Shown: piece by piece, positions 34,698 to 42,772 of the stretch
Numbering within the stretch: the first letter of the stretch is position 1
Layout: each line of letters starts with the position of its first letter
NCBI GenBank assembly: GCA_035531075.1
Contig: DATKTO010000026.1
Span: forward strand, 62,001-126,000
Length of the DNA: 64,000 nucleotides
Reading direction: 5' to 3'
Source of the DNA: 39-52-133 sp035531075
GTDB lineage: Bacteria; Pseudomonadota; Gammaproteobacteria; Burkholderiales; Gallionellaceae
Program-made: the position numbers and the translations under genes
Notes under the pieces: model-generated
Told to the model about the DNA's origin: nothing
The model's database searches: none
The model's input: the letters and a program-made list of their open reading frames with translations, nothing else

Positions 34698-36104
34698 TCA
34701 GGTAGATAATTTACCCAACTGCCGTTCCATACGCGCCAATACCAGATCGCGCGGAAAGACTGTGACCAGGGCATCGACCGAGGGAGTCTGGGTCTGCCCC
34801 ACCAGCATCACGCGCAAGGGCATCGCCAGTTTCGGCATTTTCAGACCGTGCTTTGTGATCAGCTCCTTGATTAGGGCAGCAACGGCAGGTGCTTCCCATG
34901 CCACACTGGCCAAGCGCTGCGCCAGTTCGTGCAGGGCAGGCAGCGCATCTGCAGTCATATGTGCATCCAGCAGTGCCTGTTCCGGGTGGAGATCGATGTA
35001 AAACACCTCTGCGGCATCGGCCAGTTCATTGAGCGTGGCAACACGCTCTTTGTAAAGTGCAACCACCGCCTCCAGTGCCGGAGCCGCGCCAACCTTAACC
35101 CCGCGCGACTCCAGACGCGGCAGTACAAGGCTGACCAACCGCGCATTGTCTGCCAATTTCAGGTAGTGGCTGTTCAGCCAGTTCAATTTTTCAGTATTGA
35201 ACTGCGCAGCAGATGGGGTGATGTGATCGAGGTCAAACCACTCGCAGAATTGTGCGACTGAAAATACTTCTTCATCGCCGTGTGACCAGCCGAGACGGGC
35301 CAGATAATTGATTACCGCCTCTGGCAAATAACCATCCTCGTCATACTGCATCACGCTCACCGCGCCGTGGCGCTTTGACAGCTTCTGCCCATCATCGCCC
35401 AGTATCATCGACAGATGTGCATATTGCGGCACTGTCGCACCCAAGGCCTTGAGTATATTAATCTGGCGTGGCGTATTGTTGACGTGATCGTCGCCGCGTA
35501 TCACATGGGTGATTTTCATATCCCAATCGTCCACCACCACACAGAAATTGTAGGTTGGCGTGCCGTCGGCGCGTGCGATCACCAAGTCATCCAGTTCGCT
35601 GTTGGCAAACTCGATATCGCCTTTGACCAGATCTTTCCAAGCGGTTATTCCCTCGGTCGGGTTTTTAAAGCGCACCACGGGCTTCACGCCCCCTGGTACT
35701 TCAGGCAGACGCTTACCCGGCTCTGGACGCCAGCGTCCGTCATAACGCGGCTTTTCGTTGCGATCGCGTTGCGCCTCGCGCAATGCATCAAGTTCTGCCG
35801 GTGTGGTATAGCAATAATAGGCAGTGCCCGCAGCCAGCATCTGCTGGATCACTTCGCGGTAACGCGGCATGCCCTGCATTTGGTAAAAAGGACCCTCGTC
35901 GTGCTGCAAATTCAGCCATGCCATGCCATCCAGAATTGCCTGCACCGCCTCGGGGGTGGAGCGTTCGACATCGGTATCCTCGATGCGCAAGATGAATGCG
36001 CCGCCATGCTTGCGCGCATAAGCCCAGGAAAACAACGCGGTGCGGGCGCCGCCGATATGCAGGTAGCCGGTAGGACTGGGAGCAAAACGCGTGCGAACTG
36101 TCAT
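34698..36104 (-). CDS. gltX: Glutamyl-tRNA synthetase
   Basis: A 468-residue class I synthetase that charges tRNA-Glu. The HIGH-type motif is in TRFAPSPTGYLHIGGARTALF, and the KMSKS-type motif is KLSKRHGAVSV. The anticodon-binding C-terminal domain is present. Family length. The start at 36104 gives the canonical MTVRTRFAPSPTG; an upstream ATG at 36134 adds ten residues with no support. Convergent with the diheme cytochrome gene, with only 23 bases between. Confidence 0.95.
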   Translation of the reverse strand: MTVRTRFAPSPTGYLHIGGARTALFSWAYARKHGGAFILRIEDTDVERSTPEAVQAILDGMAWLNLQHDEGPFYQMQGMPRYREVIQQMLAAGTAYYCYTTPAELDALREAQRDRNEKPRYDGRWRPEPGKRLPEVPGGVKPVVRFKNPTEGITAWKDLVKGDIEFANSELDDLVIARADGTPTYNFCVVVDDWDMKITHVIRGDDHVNNTPRQINILKALGATVPQYAHLSMILGDDGQKLSKRHGAVSVMQYDEDGYLPEAVINYLARLGWSHGDEEVFSVAQFCEWFDLDHITPSAAQFNTEKLNWLNSHYLKLADNARLVSLVLPRLESRGVKVGAAPALEAVVALYKERVATLNELADAAEVFYIDLHPEQALLDAHMTADALPALHELAQRLASVAWEAPAVAALIKELITKHGLKMPKLAMPLRVMLVGQTQTPSVDALVTVFPRDLVLARMERQLGKLST

Positions 36105-36293
36105 ATATAAAGCCGAAATAGGTAAAACGCGCATTTTACGCCAGAAGAATTATCAGATGAACTAAAATTGGGCAGAGCCGCTCTTAAAATACGGGCAATA
36201 AGACGATTTCCGATTCTCTGCAGAGAATGACATTGGACATCGACCAAGCATTGAAACACTAACAATTACACATTAGACCCATAGGAGGTTGCC

Positions 36294-37259
36294 ATGCTTA
36301 TCAAGAAACCCAGCGATATAAAATCATCTGAAATTACCAGTCAACAGGCATATCTGTCACGCCGTGACTTTATCAGCTCGTCTGCACACGCCCTGGGCGT
36401 CATTACTGCGGGCCTGGCAGCACCAGGTTTGCTATTGGGCAGTCAGGAAGCTGAGGCGAACACAACAAAACTAAGTGGTTTGCGTAAAAGTGTATTGAGC
36501 GCCAATGAGCCGTTGACGCCTTACAAGGATGTCACCACTTATAACAATTTCTATGAATTCGGTACGGATAAATATTCCCCTGCGCAATTGGCGGGCACAC
36601 TGAATCCTCACCCGTGGACCATCACCGTTGAAGGCGAAGTCAAAAAACCAAAGACCTACGATATCGATGCCTTGCTTAAACTCGCACCGCTGGAAGAGCG
36701 CATTTACCGCTTGCGCTGCGTAGAAGGCTGGTCCATGGTGATTCCCTGGGCAGGCTTCCCGCTGAGTGAATTGATCAAACAGGTACAGCCCAACGGAAAT
36801 GCAAAATTTGTGGAATTCATCTCCCTGCACGATCCAAAACAAATGCCGGGACAACGCACCAGCGTGCTTGACTGGCCTTATGTGGAAGGATTGCGCATGG
36901 ATGAAGCCATGCACCCTCTTACCATCCTGGCATTGGGTCTGTATGGAGAGGTGCTGCCCAAGCAGAATGGCGCGCCGGTCAGACTGGTCGCCCCCTGGAA
37001 ATATGGCTTTAAAGGTGCAAAATCCATCGTCAAAATTCGTTTTTCCTCGACCCCCATCGCCAGCTCATGGATGAAAGCCAATCCGAGCGAATATGGCTAC
37101 TTTGCCAACGTCAATCCAAATGTCGATCACCCGCGCTGGAGCCAGGCCAGGGAACGCCGCATCGGTGAATTTTCAAAACGCGAAACCCTGATGTTCAATG
37201 GCTATGCCGAACAAGTCGCCCATATGTACAGCGGCATGGATTTGAAGAAATTCTATTAA
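36294..37259 (+). CDS. msrP: Periplasmic methionine-sulfoxide reductase catalytic subunit MsrP (YedY)
   Basis: A 321-residue molybdoenzyme. The Tat signal is SRRDFISSSAHALGVITAGL, followed by a cleavage region near EAEA. The molybdenum-ligand Cys is in YRLRCVEGWSMVIPW (about residue 142). Other family segments are LPKQNGAPVRLVAPWKYG and GAKSIVKI. It repairs oxidised methionines in periplasmic proteins, taking electrons from MsrQ. The ATG is preceded by AGGAGG, one of the strongest ribosome sites in the window. The next gene, msrQ, overlaps by one base. Confidence 0.95.
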   Translation: MLIKKPSDIKSSEITSQQAYLSRRDFISSSAHALGVITAGLAAPGLLLGSQEAEANTTKLSGLRKSVLSANEPLTPYKDVTTYNNFYEFGTDKYSPAQLAGTLNPHPWTITVEGEVKKPKTYDIDALLKLAPLEERIYRLRCVEGWSMVIPWAGFPLSELIKQVQPNGNAKFVEFISLHDPKQMPGQRTSVLDWPYVEGLRMDEAMHPLTILALGLYGEVLPKQNGAPVRLVAPWKYGFKGAKSIVKIRFSSTPIASSWMKANPSEYGYFANVNPNVDHPRWSQARERRIGEFSKRETLMFNGYAEQVAHMYSGMDLKKFY

Positions 37260-37858
37260 TGAAATATTTTGTCCAGCTGAAAGCAGCGCTCTTCCTTGCC
37301 GGCCTTTTTCCGCTCCTGAGACTGGCCGGGCTAGCCTATTTCAGCCTGCTGGGCGCCAATCCGATCGAGTTCATCACACGCTCGCTCGGCACCTGGACAC
37401 TGGTATTGCTGCTGGTCACACTGTCCATTACTCCCCTGCGCCATATCAGCGGCTGGTCATGGCTGATCAGGCTGCGGCGCATGGCCGGTCTATTTGCATT
37501 CTTTTATGCCCTGCTGCACTTCATCACCTACATCTGGCTAGACCAGTTTTTTGACCTGAATGGCATCTACAAGGATGTCATCAAGCGGCCGTTTATCACC
37601 ATCGGCTTTACTGCTTTTGTCCTACTGGTACCGCTGGCCATCACCTCGACTAATGCGATGAGGAAAAAACTTGGCAGGCGCTGGCAGATGCTGCACCGTC
37701 TGATTTATCCCATCGCCATTCTTGCAGTGCTGCATTACTGGCTGCTGGTGAAGCAGGACGTGACCCAACCGCTTATTTATGTAACAGTTCTCAGCGTTTT
37801 ACTGGGTTACAGAGTATGGAGATACTCTTTAAACCGACGGTTCATGAAGAAAAGCTAA
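37259..37858 (+). CDS. msrQ: Heme-binding membrane subunit MsrQ (YedZ)
   Basis: A 199-residue inner-membrane b-type protein of the ferric-reductase-like transmembrane superfamily, with six hydrophobic segments. Heme-ligand His lie in FFYALLHFITYIWLD, RRWQMLHRLIYPIAIL and AVLHYWLLVKQD; GTWTLVLLLVTLSITPLR is typical. It feeds quinone-derived electrons to MsrP. Start and stop overlap (TAATG), so translation is coupled to msrP. Confidence 0.94.
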   Translation: MKYFVQLKAALFLAGLFPLLRLAGLAYFSLLGANPIEFITRSLGTWTLVLLLVTLSITPLRHISGWSWLIRLRRMAGLFAFFYALLHFITYIWLDQFFDLNGIYKDVIKRPFITIGFTAFVLLVPLAITSTNAMRKKLGRRWQMLHRLIYPIAILAVLHYWLLVKQDVTQPLIYVTVLSVLLGYRVWRYSLNRRFMKKS

Positions 37859-38194
37859 ACTCGCGTTATCAGTCGCCACTACAACTCCAATTGCGAGATC
37901 AAAAGCGCAGGGATTGACGATACCTTTATCTCTGCAACCCTCACTGTTGCATCTCTGGCTTCAGGCGGATCAGTCGAGCATTTTGACACTTGCAGTATGC
38001 CTTGGGCTTATATGGCCGGTTACCAAACGTCTCGCACAACTGGCGCTAAAACACAAGTACCGCAAGGATTGTCTGCTTTTCCGGAAGCAGAGACTCCGGT
38101 CGCGCAAGACGGCCAGACTGGTCGCCCTGGCCGATTATTCCCCGATATCCTGCCTCGCCACACTGCATCATTAGCTTTCCAATACTTCACCCTG

Positions 38195-38223
38195 TTGCAT
38201 AACTAAGGGTTTCCCTTATGTCC
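38195..38223 (+). promoter_or_regulatory. Putative promoter with dyad in the spacer
   Basis: TTGCAT (38195-38200) and TATGTC (38218-38223) are 17 bases apart. The spacer contains the perfect dyad TAAGGG-TTT-CCCTTA (38204-38218). A dyad between -35 and -10 is a typical regulator site position. It would drive the SHOCT/Spy/Usp genes. The -10 match is poor, so this is tentative. Confidence 0.4.
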
Positions 38224-38230
38224 AATTAGG

Positions 38231-38288
38231 CAGTTTTCTTATATTTATTTCAAGGTGGCGGTATTAACCTTTCAATATAAGAAAACTG
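38231..38288. repeat. Perfect 15-bp inverted repeat upstream of the SHOCT gene
   Basis: CAGTTTTCTTATATT (38231-38245) and its exact reverse complement AATATAAGAAAACTG (38274-38288) flank a 28-base loop. If transcribed they form a stable stem in the leader of the SHOCT/Spy/Usp genes, ending 52 bases before the SHOCT start. No T run follows, so it is not a standard terminator. Confidence 0.8.
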
Positions 38289-38340
38289 GGCTCCTTGATT
38301 AGTAGCCGGGTTTTCGATTTACAAATCCGGGAAGGCCAAT

Positions 38341-38607
38341 ATGTACGGACACTGGTACGACCACAATTGGATGTTTGGAGGAGGAATGCTGATTGGATGG
38401 ATTTGGATGGGCATGCTCTTCTTTATTCCCCTGTTCGTTATTTTTTATCTACTGAAACTTCTGCTTGGCAAAAGCATGGGTGATCGAAGCAAAAAAGAGA
38501 TACCGGACATACCAACCCCACTCGACACTCTTAAGGGCAGCTATGCACGCGGTGAAATAAGCCGGGAGGAGTTTCTGCAAAAGCGGAATGATATTCTCGA
38601 AAAATAG
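38341..38607 (+). CDS. SHOCT-domain small membrane protein
   Basis: 88 residues: an aromatic/Met/Gly-rich N-terminus (MYGHWYDHNWMFGGGM), one transmembrane helix (about 17-43), then a C-terminal SHOCT motif (LDTLKGSYARGEISREEFLQ-type, ending KRNDILEK). SHOCT is a short helical hairpin of unknown oligomerisation or targeting role. The N-terminal His/Met/Trp cluster would face the periplasm and could bind metal (inference). GGAAGG lies just before the ATG. It is followed by the Met-rich Spy-like gene. Confidence 0.85.
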   Translation: MYGHWYDHNWMFGGGMLIGWIWMGMLFFIPLFVIFYLLKLLLGKSMGDRSKKEIPDIPTPLDTLKGSYARGEISREEFLQKRNDILEK

Positions 38608-38666
38608 TGTTGTTATTCGCAAGCCAAAATTATTGTTCTACAGACTTTATCCGATAGGAGACTGAA

Positions 38667-39245
38667 ATGAAACAATCCACTCGCTTTGTTATGATAGTTG
38701 CAATCGCATACGCAGCCATGCTTGTTATTACCTCCCCCACGCTGATGGCGGCTGATCCCAAGGCACAAAATCCGTCAGGATACCCGCCATACTATATGGG
38801 ACCTGGAATGATGGGCGGTGGCTACGGCATGGGGCCCGGCATGATGTGGGACGGCAACCCTATGGGACGTCATATGGGACCCGGAATGATGGGGGGGTAT
38901 GGCTATGGTGGCATGGGGCCCGGCATGATGGGCGGCAGAATGGGGCTTTTTGAAGCGCTGGATTTGACTGATGAGCAGCAAGCAAAAATCAATAAAATCC
39001 AGGATGAAACACGCAAAACAAATTGGGCTCTGATGGGTGAAATAATGGATCAACAGTCTGAATTGCGTGATTTATACGCTGCTCCCAAACAAGATTCTGC
39101 AGCGATCGACAAAGCCTATAAAAAATTAGGCCAGATGCAGCAAAAAATGTATGACACAGGTGTGGAAGCGCAAAAACGTATGGAAGCCATTCTGACCAAA
39201 GAACAACAGGAAAAACTACGCAAGTATTCACGCAGGGGATGGTGA
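38667..39245 (+). CDS. Met/Gly-rich Spy/CpxP-like periplasmic protein
   Basis: 192 residues. Signal peptide about 1-28 (ends LMAAD). Residues 44-90 contain MGPGMM four times in a Gly/Tyr-rich, low-complexity setting. A helical domain follows (about 92-190: LFEALDLTDEQQAKINKI, AILTKEQQEKLRKYSRRGW) with the LTxEQ pattern of Spy/CpxP/ZraP chaperone-like proteins. Met-rich repeats often bind Cu(I) in the periplasm, so envelope stress or metal handling is likely. GATAGGAG precedes the ATG. It lies between the SHOCT and Usp genes, probably one transcript. Confidence 0.82.
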   Translation: MKQSTRFVMIVAIAYAAMLVITSPTLMAADPKAQNPSGYPPYYMGPGMMGGGYGMGPGMMWDGNPMGRHMGPGMMGGYGYGGMGPGMMGGRMGLFEALDLTDEQQAKINKIQDETRKTNWALMGEIMDQQSELRDLYAAPKQDSAAIDKAYKKLGQMQQKMYDTGVEAQKRMEAILTKEQQEKLRKYSRRGW

Positions 39246-39303
39246 ACCCTGAACAGTTAGCCGATTCTTTGGATCAATTCCTCATGCCAGATTGGAGACT
39301 TTC

Positions 39304-39744
39304 ATGTACCAACGTATTCTGGTTCCAATTAATGGTAGCTCGACTTCTGAACGAGCTTTGCAGGAAGCAATCAAACTGGCCGACGGCAAGGCTCAATTGC
39401 GCCTGGTATATGTGCTTGAAGAAATTTTACCGATTGGCGCCGAGGGGTATGAATACGTAAATAGTGTAGCCATGCAAAAAGCTGCGCGCAAAGCTGCTGA
39501 AAAAACACTCGCTGAGGCTGCTGAAAAAGTACAACAATCCGGGGCCTCAGCGGAAATCACTCTGCTTGATGATCTTGGTCAGGGTGTGGTCGATGTCATC
39601 AATAACGAAGCACAAAACTGTTCAGCTGACTTGATCGTCATTGGAACTCACGGTCGAACCGGTTTAACTCGACTGTTGTTAGGCAGCGTTGCAGAGGGCG
39701 TAGTGCGTGAATCGTCCGTCCCTGTATTGTTGATCCGCGCGTAA
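39304..39744 (+). CDS. Universal stress protein (UspA family)
   Basis: A 146-residue cytoplasmic protein. MYQRILVPINGSSTSERALQ starts the fold, and the ATP-binding signature is GTHGRTGLTRLLLGSVAEGV, ending SSVPVLLIRA, so it is of the nucleotide-binding type. The ATG at 39304 has TTGGAG seven bases upstream; a TTG at 39292 is possible but overlaps that ribosome site. It is the third gene of the SHOCT/Spy/Usp cluster. Confidence 0.92.
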   Translation: MYQRILVPINGSSTSERALQEAIKLADGKAQLRLVYVLEEILPIGAEGYEYVNSVAMQKAARKAAEKTLAEAAEKVQQSGASAEITLLDDLGQGVVDVINNEAQNCSADLIVIGTHGRTGLTRLLLGSVAEGVVRESSVPVLLIRA

Positions 39745-39939
39745 TCCGGAATTGAGGATTATTTATTTCTTGAATTTCTTCCTATGAATAACCTTCCTCG
39801 ATCATCGTCGACACACTTCGCCGGCACTCTTGGCCCCGTTTCACTTGCCATAACGCCATAACAAGCAGACTTACAGTTGATTGATGCAGTCATTCAGCAT
39901 TGAAACAGTGACAGCAACATGATTAAACCTCCCTCCAAT

Positions 39940-40713
39940 CTAGATTCTGCTCTTCTTGATCAAGTCATAAGCGGCCTGCACTTCCTGTGCTTGCGCCGTT
40001 GCCACTGCAATCATATCTTCCGGCACTCCCTGCCCCATTAATTTGTCAGGATGGTATTGGCTCATTAATTTTCTATATGCACGCTTCACTTCCTGCTCGC
40101 TGCTGTCCTTGTTTACACCCAGTGCCTTATAGGCATCATCCAGGCCGCTACCACTGCCTGCCTGACCGCCCGCAAAGTGTGCCTGGTTAATCACCATTGC
40201 CAGAATTTGTCTGAATGCTTCTTGGCTATATCCAAGATACTGGGCAATTTCTTTGAGCAGACTTTCTTCCGCAGGGTCAATATTTCCATCTGCCAAGGCC
40301 ATCACGATCAGATAAACCAGCAACATTTGCCTCAAGCTGTTTGTGTGTCCACAAACAGCCATAAATTCATTCAAGACCGGCCTGATATCAAAGTCTTGCG
40401 CCGCGCCTTTTTTAAACAGCGCAATTGACTGCTGCCTGTGCTCAGGGCTCATTCCCAGCTTTTGAAAGAGCTGTTCAACATGGGATATTTCATTTTGCGA
40501 AATATGCCCGTCTGCCTTGGCAATTTTGCCCATCAAAATAAATACAGTACCCAGAAATACAGATTGGCGATGTGCACGACTTAGCGGGTTTACCCCCCCT
40601 ATGCCATAGGATATGGAACGATCAACCATGCTTCCGAAGAAAAATGCGGCTAAGGCTCCAAAAAAGCCAAAAAAGTAAAAACCCAAAACGGCACCAATTA
40701 ACTTAAACAACAC
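39940..40713 (-). CDS. djlA: DjlA-like co-chaperone (TerB + J domain)
   Basis: 257 residues. An N-terminal Gly/Phe-rich transmembrane segment (FKLIGAVLGFYFFGFFGALA) is followed by a TerB-like helical domain (about 50-165) with two acidic KADGHIS/ADGNIDPAE metal-binding-like loops. The C-terminal J domain has YKALGVNKDSSEQEVKRAY and the HPD motif in YHPDKL. This is the DjlA layout: a membrane-tethered DnaK activator. The start is GTG at 40713 or, better spaced from AAGGAG, TTG at 40710. Confidence 0.88.
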   Translation of the reverse strand: MLFKLIGAVLGFYFFGFFGALAAFFFGSMVDRSISYGIGGVNPLSRAHRQSVFLGTVFILMGKIAKADGHISQNEISHVEQLFQKLGMSPEHRQQSIALFKKGAAQDFDIRPVLNEFMAVCGHTNSLRQMLLVYLIVMALADGNIDPAEESLLKEIAQYLGYSQEAFRQILAMVINQAHFAGGQAGSGSGLDDAYKALGVNKDSSEQEVKRAYRKLMSQYHPDKLMGQGVPEDMIAVATAQAQEVQAAYDLIKKSRI

Positions 40714-40814
40714 AACTCCTTATTGAATAAAAAAAACAAACGATATGGCATAATTATTACGGCTGCGACACGTCATAATATTGAATATAATCAACAAAAT
40801 GAACGAATACCCAA

Positions 40815-42035
40815 TTACTGAAAACGCAGCGCATCTATCGGACGCAGCATGGATGCCTTGCGTGCCGGATACCAGCCGAAAAATATACCAACCCCTCCAG
40901 CCACCACAAAGGCAGTGACAATAGAGGTGATGGTGACCACCACCGACATGCCGGTAATCACGCTCACTGCGTAAGCACCTCCCACACCGAGCAGCACCCC
41001 TATCAGGCAGCCGATAATGGAGATAATGATCGCTTCCAGCAGGAATTGCAGCAGGATGTCCTTGCCGCGTGCGCCGATGGCCATGCGGATGCCGATCTCG
41101 CGGGTGCGTTCGGTCACCGAGACTAGCATGATGTTCATGATGCCGATGCCGCCCACCAGCAGCGAGATAGATGCAATCGCACCCAGCATCAGCGACATCA
41201 CCTGGGCGGTCTCTGCTGCGGTATTCGCCATGGCTGTCAGGTTGCGCACGGTGAAATCATTTTCAGCGCCTTCACGAATGCGATGACGCTGGCGCAGTAA
41301 CTCGTTGATGGATTTTTCCACCTGCGGCATCACCTCTGCCGACTCGGCCTGAGTCATGATGAATCTCACCGAGCCGGCAAACTGACTGCCGAACAATTTA
41401 CGTTGCGCGGTGGTCACCGGCACCAGCACCGTGTCATCCTGATCGCGCCCGTCCAGGCTCTGGCCCTTGGCTGCCAGCACGCCCAGCACGACATAGGGAC
41501 TATTTTTGATGCGTATGGTCTTGTCTACCGGGTCCTCATCAGCGAACAGATTCTGCGCCACGGTCTGTCCCAGCAGCGCTACGCGCGTTGCTGAACGGAT
41601 GTCCGAGTCGGTGAAAGGTATGCCTGACGCAAGACGCCAGTCGCGCACGGTGAGGTAGCTGGGCGTGGTGCCTATCACCTGCGTGCTCCAGTTGTTGGAG
41701 CCGTAAACCAGTTGCGCTGTACCAGGTGCGGAGGGAGCGGCGGCTGCGACCAGTGGCAATTCTTCAATGCTGAGTGCATCGTCCACGGTTAGAGAAGGCG
41801 CAGCTCCGCCCCCCATGCGCAACCCGCCGGAAGTGGTAGAGCCGGAAAGAATAATGAACAGGTTGCTGCCCATCGCGGCGATCGAAGCCTGGACCTGTTG
41901 TTGCGCCCCCTGCCCCACGGCCAGCATCAAAATCACAGCACCTACGCCGATAACCATGCCGAGCATAGTGAGGATGGTGCGCAGACGGTTGGCCCACATT
42001 GCCATCCAGGCTTCGCTGAGCATGGCGAGCATCAT
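40815..42035 (-). CDS. MacB-like ABC transporter permease (FtsX/MacB type)
   Basis: 406 residues: one N-terminal helix (LRTILTMLGMVIGVGAVILML), a large periplasmic domain (about 45-280), then three helices near the C-terminus (IASISLLVGGIGIMNIMLVS; FLLEAIIISIIGCLIG; IVTAFVVAGGVGIFFG) and the family ending YPARKASMLRPIDALRF. It has no ATPase domain, unlike fused E. coli MacB; the ATPase is the overlapping upstream gene (ATGA overlap). It probably transmits ATP-driven motion to an exporter with MacA and TolC partners encoded in the same operon. Confidence 0.88.
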   Translation of the reverse strand: MMLAMLSEAWMAMWANRLRTILTMLGMVIGVGAVILMLAVGQGAQQQVQASIAAMGSNLFIILSGSTTSGGLRMGGGAAPSLTVDDALSIEELPLVAAAAPSAPGTAQLVYGSNNWSTQVIGTTPSYLTVRDWRLASGIPFTDSDIRSATRVALLGQTVAQNLFADEDPVDKTIRIKNSPYVVLGVLAAKGQSLDGRDQDDTVLVPVTTAQRKLFGSQFAGSVRFIMTQAESAEVMPQVEKSINELLRQRHRIREGAENDFTVRNLTAMANTAAETAQVMSLMLGAIASISLLVGGIGIMNIMLVSVTERTREIGIRMAIGARGKDILLQFLLEAIIISIIGCLIGVLLGVGGAYAVSVITGMSVVVTITSIVTAFVVAGGVGIFFGWYPARKASMLRPIDALRFQ

Positions 42036-42772
42036 GCCGTTGCACCCGTATGAGCATGGTAAGGATCTTGAGCCACAGGACCATCGTAGACCACGCGTCC
42101 ATCCGCCAGCCGGACCAGGCGCTGGGCGTAAGCGGCAATATCTGCTTCATGGGTAATGAGAACAATGGTGATGCCATCGCGTTTATTCAGTTCACTGAAA
42201 AACGCCATGATCTCCTTGCTGGTGTGCGTATCAAGATTACCGGTAGGCTCGTCTGCCAGCAGCAACTTGGGTTGATTAACCAGTGCTCGTGCAATGGCGA
42301 CACGTTGTTGCTGGCCGCCGGAAATCTGGTTGGGGCGCGACAGATGATATTTACCCAGGCCGACTTTCTCCAGCATCACGTTGGCCTGCCTGAGGCGCTC
42401 GGCTCGCGAGATGCCACGATAGATCAGGGGCAGTGCCACATTTTCTTCAAGGTTGGCGCGCGGCAGCAGATTGAAACCCTGAAACACGAAGCCGATTACC
42501 TGATTGCGCAGCAGCGCCAGTTCATCGCGACTCTGATGCTGCACATTGCGTCCGTTCAGGAGATAGCTGCCACTGCTGGCCACATCGAGGCAGCCCAGAA
42601 TATTCATGAAGGTCGATTTGCCAGAGCCCGACGGCCCCATGATGGCGACGAACTCGCCGGGCATCACGGAAAATGATACGTCATGCAATACCGGCACTGC
42701 ACCGGCATCAGTGATGTAGCTCTTGCACAACCGCTCAATTTTAATAACCTCTTCAGTCATTTGGCTTGTCAC
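42032..42772 (-). CDS. ABC transporter ATP-binding protein (MacB/LolD type)
   Basis: 246 residues with Walker A GPSGSGKSTFMNIL, Q-loop FVFQGFNLLPRANLEENV, signature SGGQQQRVAIARAL, Walker B LLLADEPTGNLD and the H-loop VLITHE. This belongs to the type VII ABC (LolD/MacB) ATPases. It overlaps the permease by four bases and the adaptor gene by one, so the three proteins are translated together. Confidence 0.93.
   Translation of the reverse strand: MTSQMTEEVIKIERLCKSYITDAGAVPVLHDVSFSVMPGEFVAIMGPSGSGKSTFMNILGCLDVASSGSYLLNGRNVQHQSRDELALLRNQVIGFVFQGFNLLPRANLEENVALPLIYRGISRAERLRQANVMLEKVGLGKYHLSRPNQISGGQQQRVAIARALVNQPKLLLADEPTGNLDTHTSKEIMAFFSELNKRDGITIVLITHEADIAAYAQRLVRLADGRVVYDGPVAQDPYHAHTGATA

Larger units (their letters stand above)
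37859..38340. other. Gap between msrQ and the stress cluster, no confident gene
   Basis: About 480 bases. A TTG-started frame at 37914-38174 could give an 86-residue protein with one hydrophobic stretch and a basic tail, but it has no properly spaced ribosome site and no recognisable motif. The right half carries two perfect inverted repeats (38204-38218 and 38231-38288) and probably the promoter of the following three genes. Confidence 0.5.

Noticed and set aside
38231..38288. Considered as terminal inverted repeats of an insertion sequence
   Set aside because: Only 28 bases lie between the arms, no transposase is present and no target-site duplication was seen.
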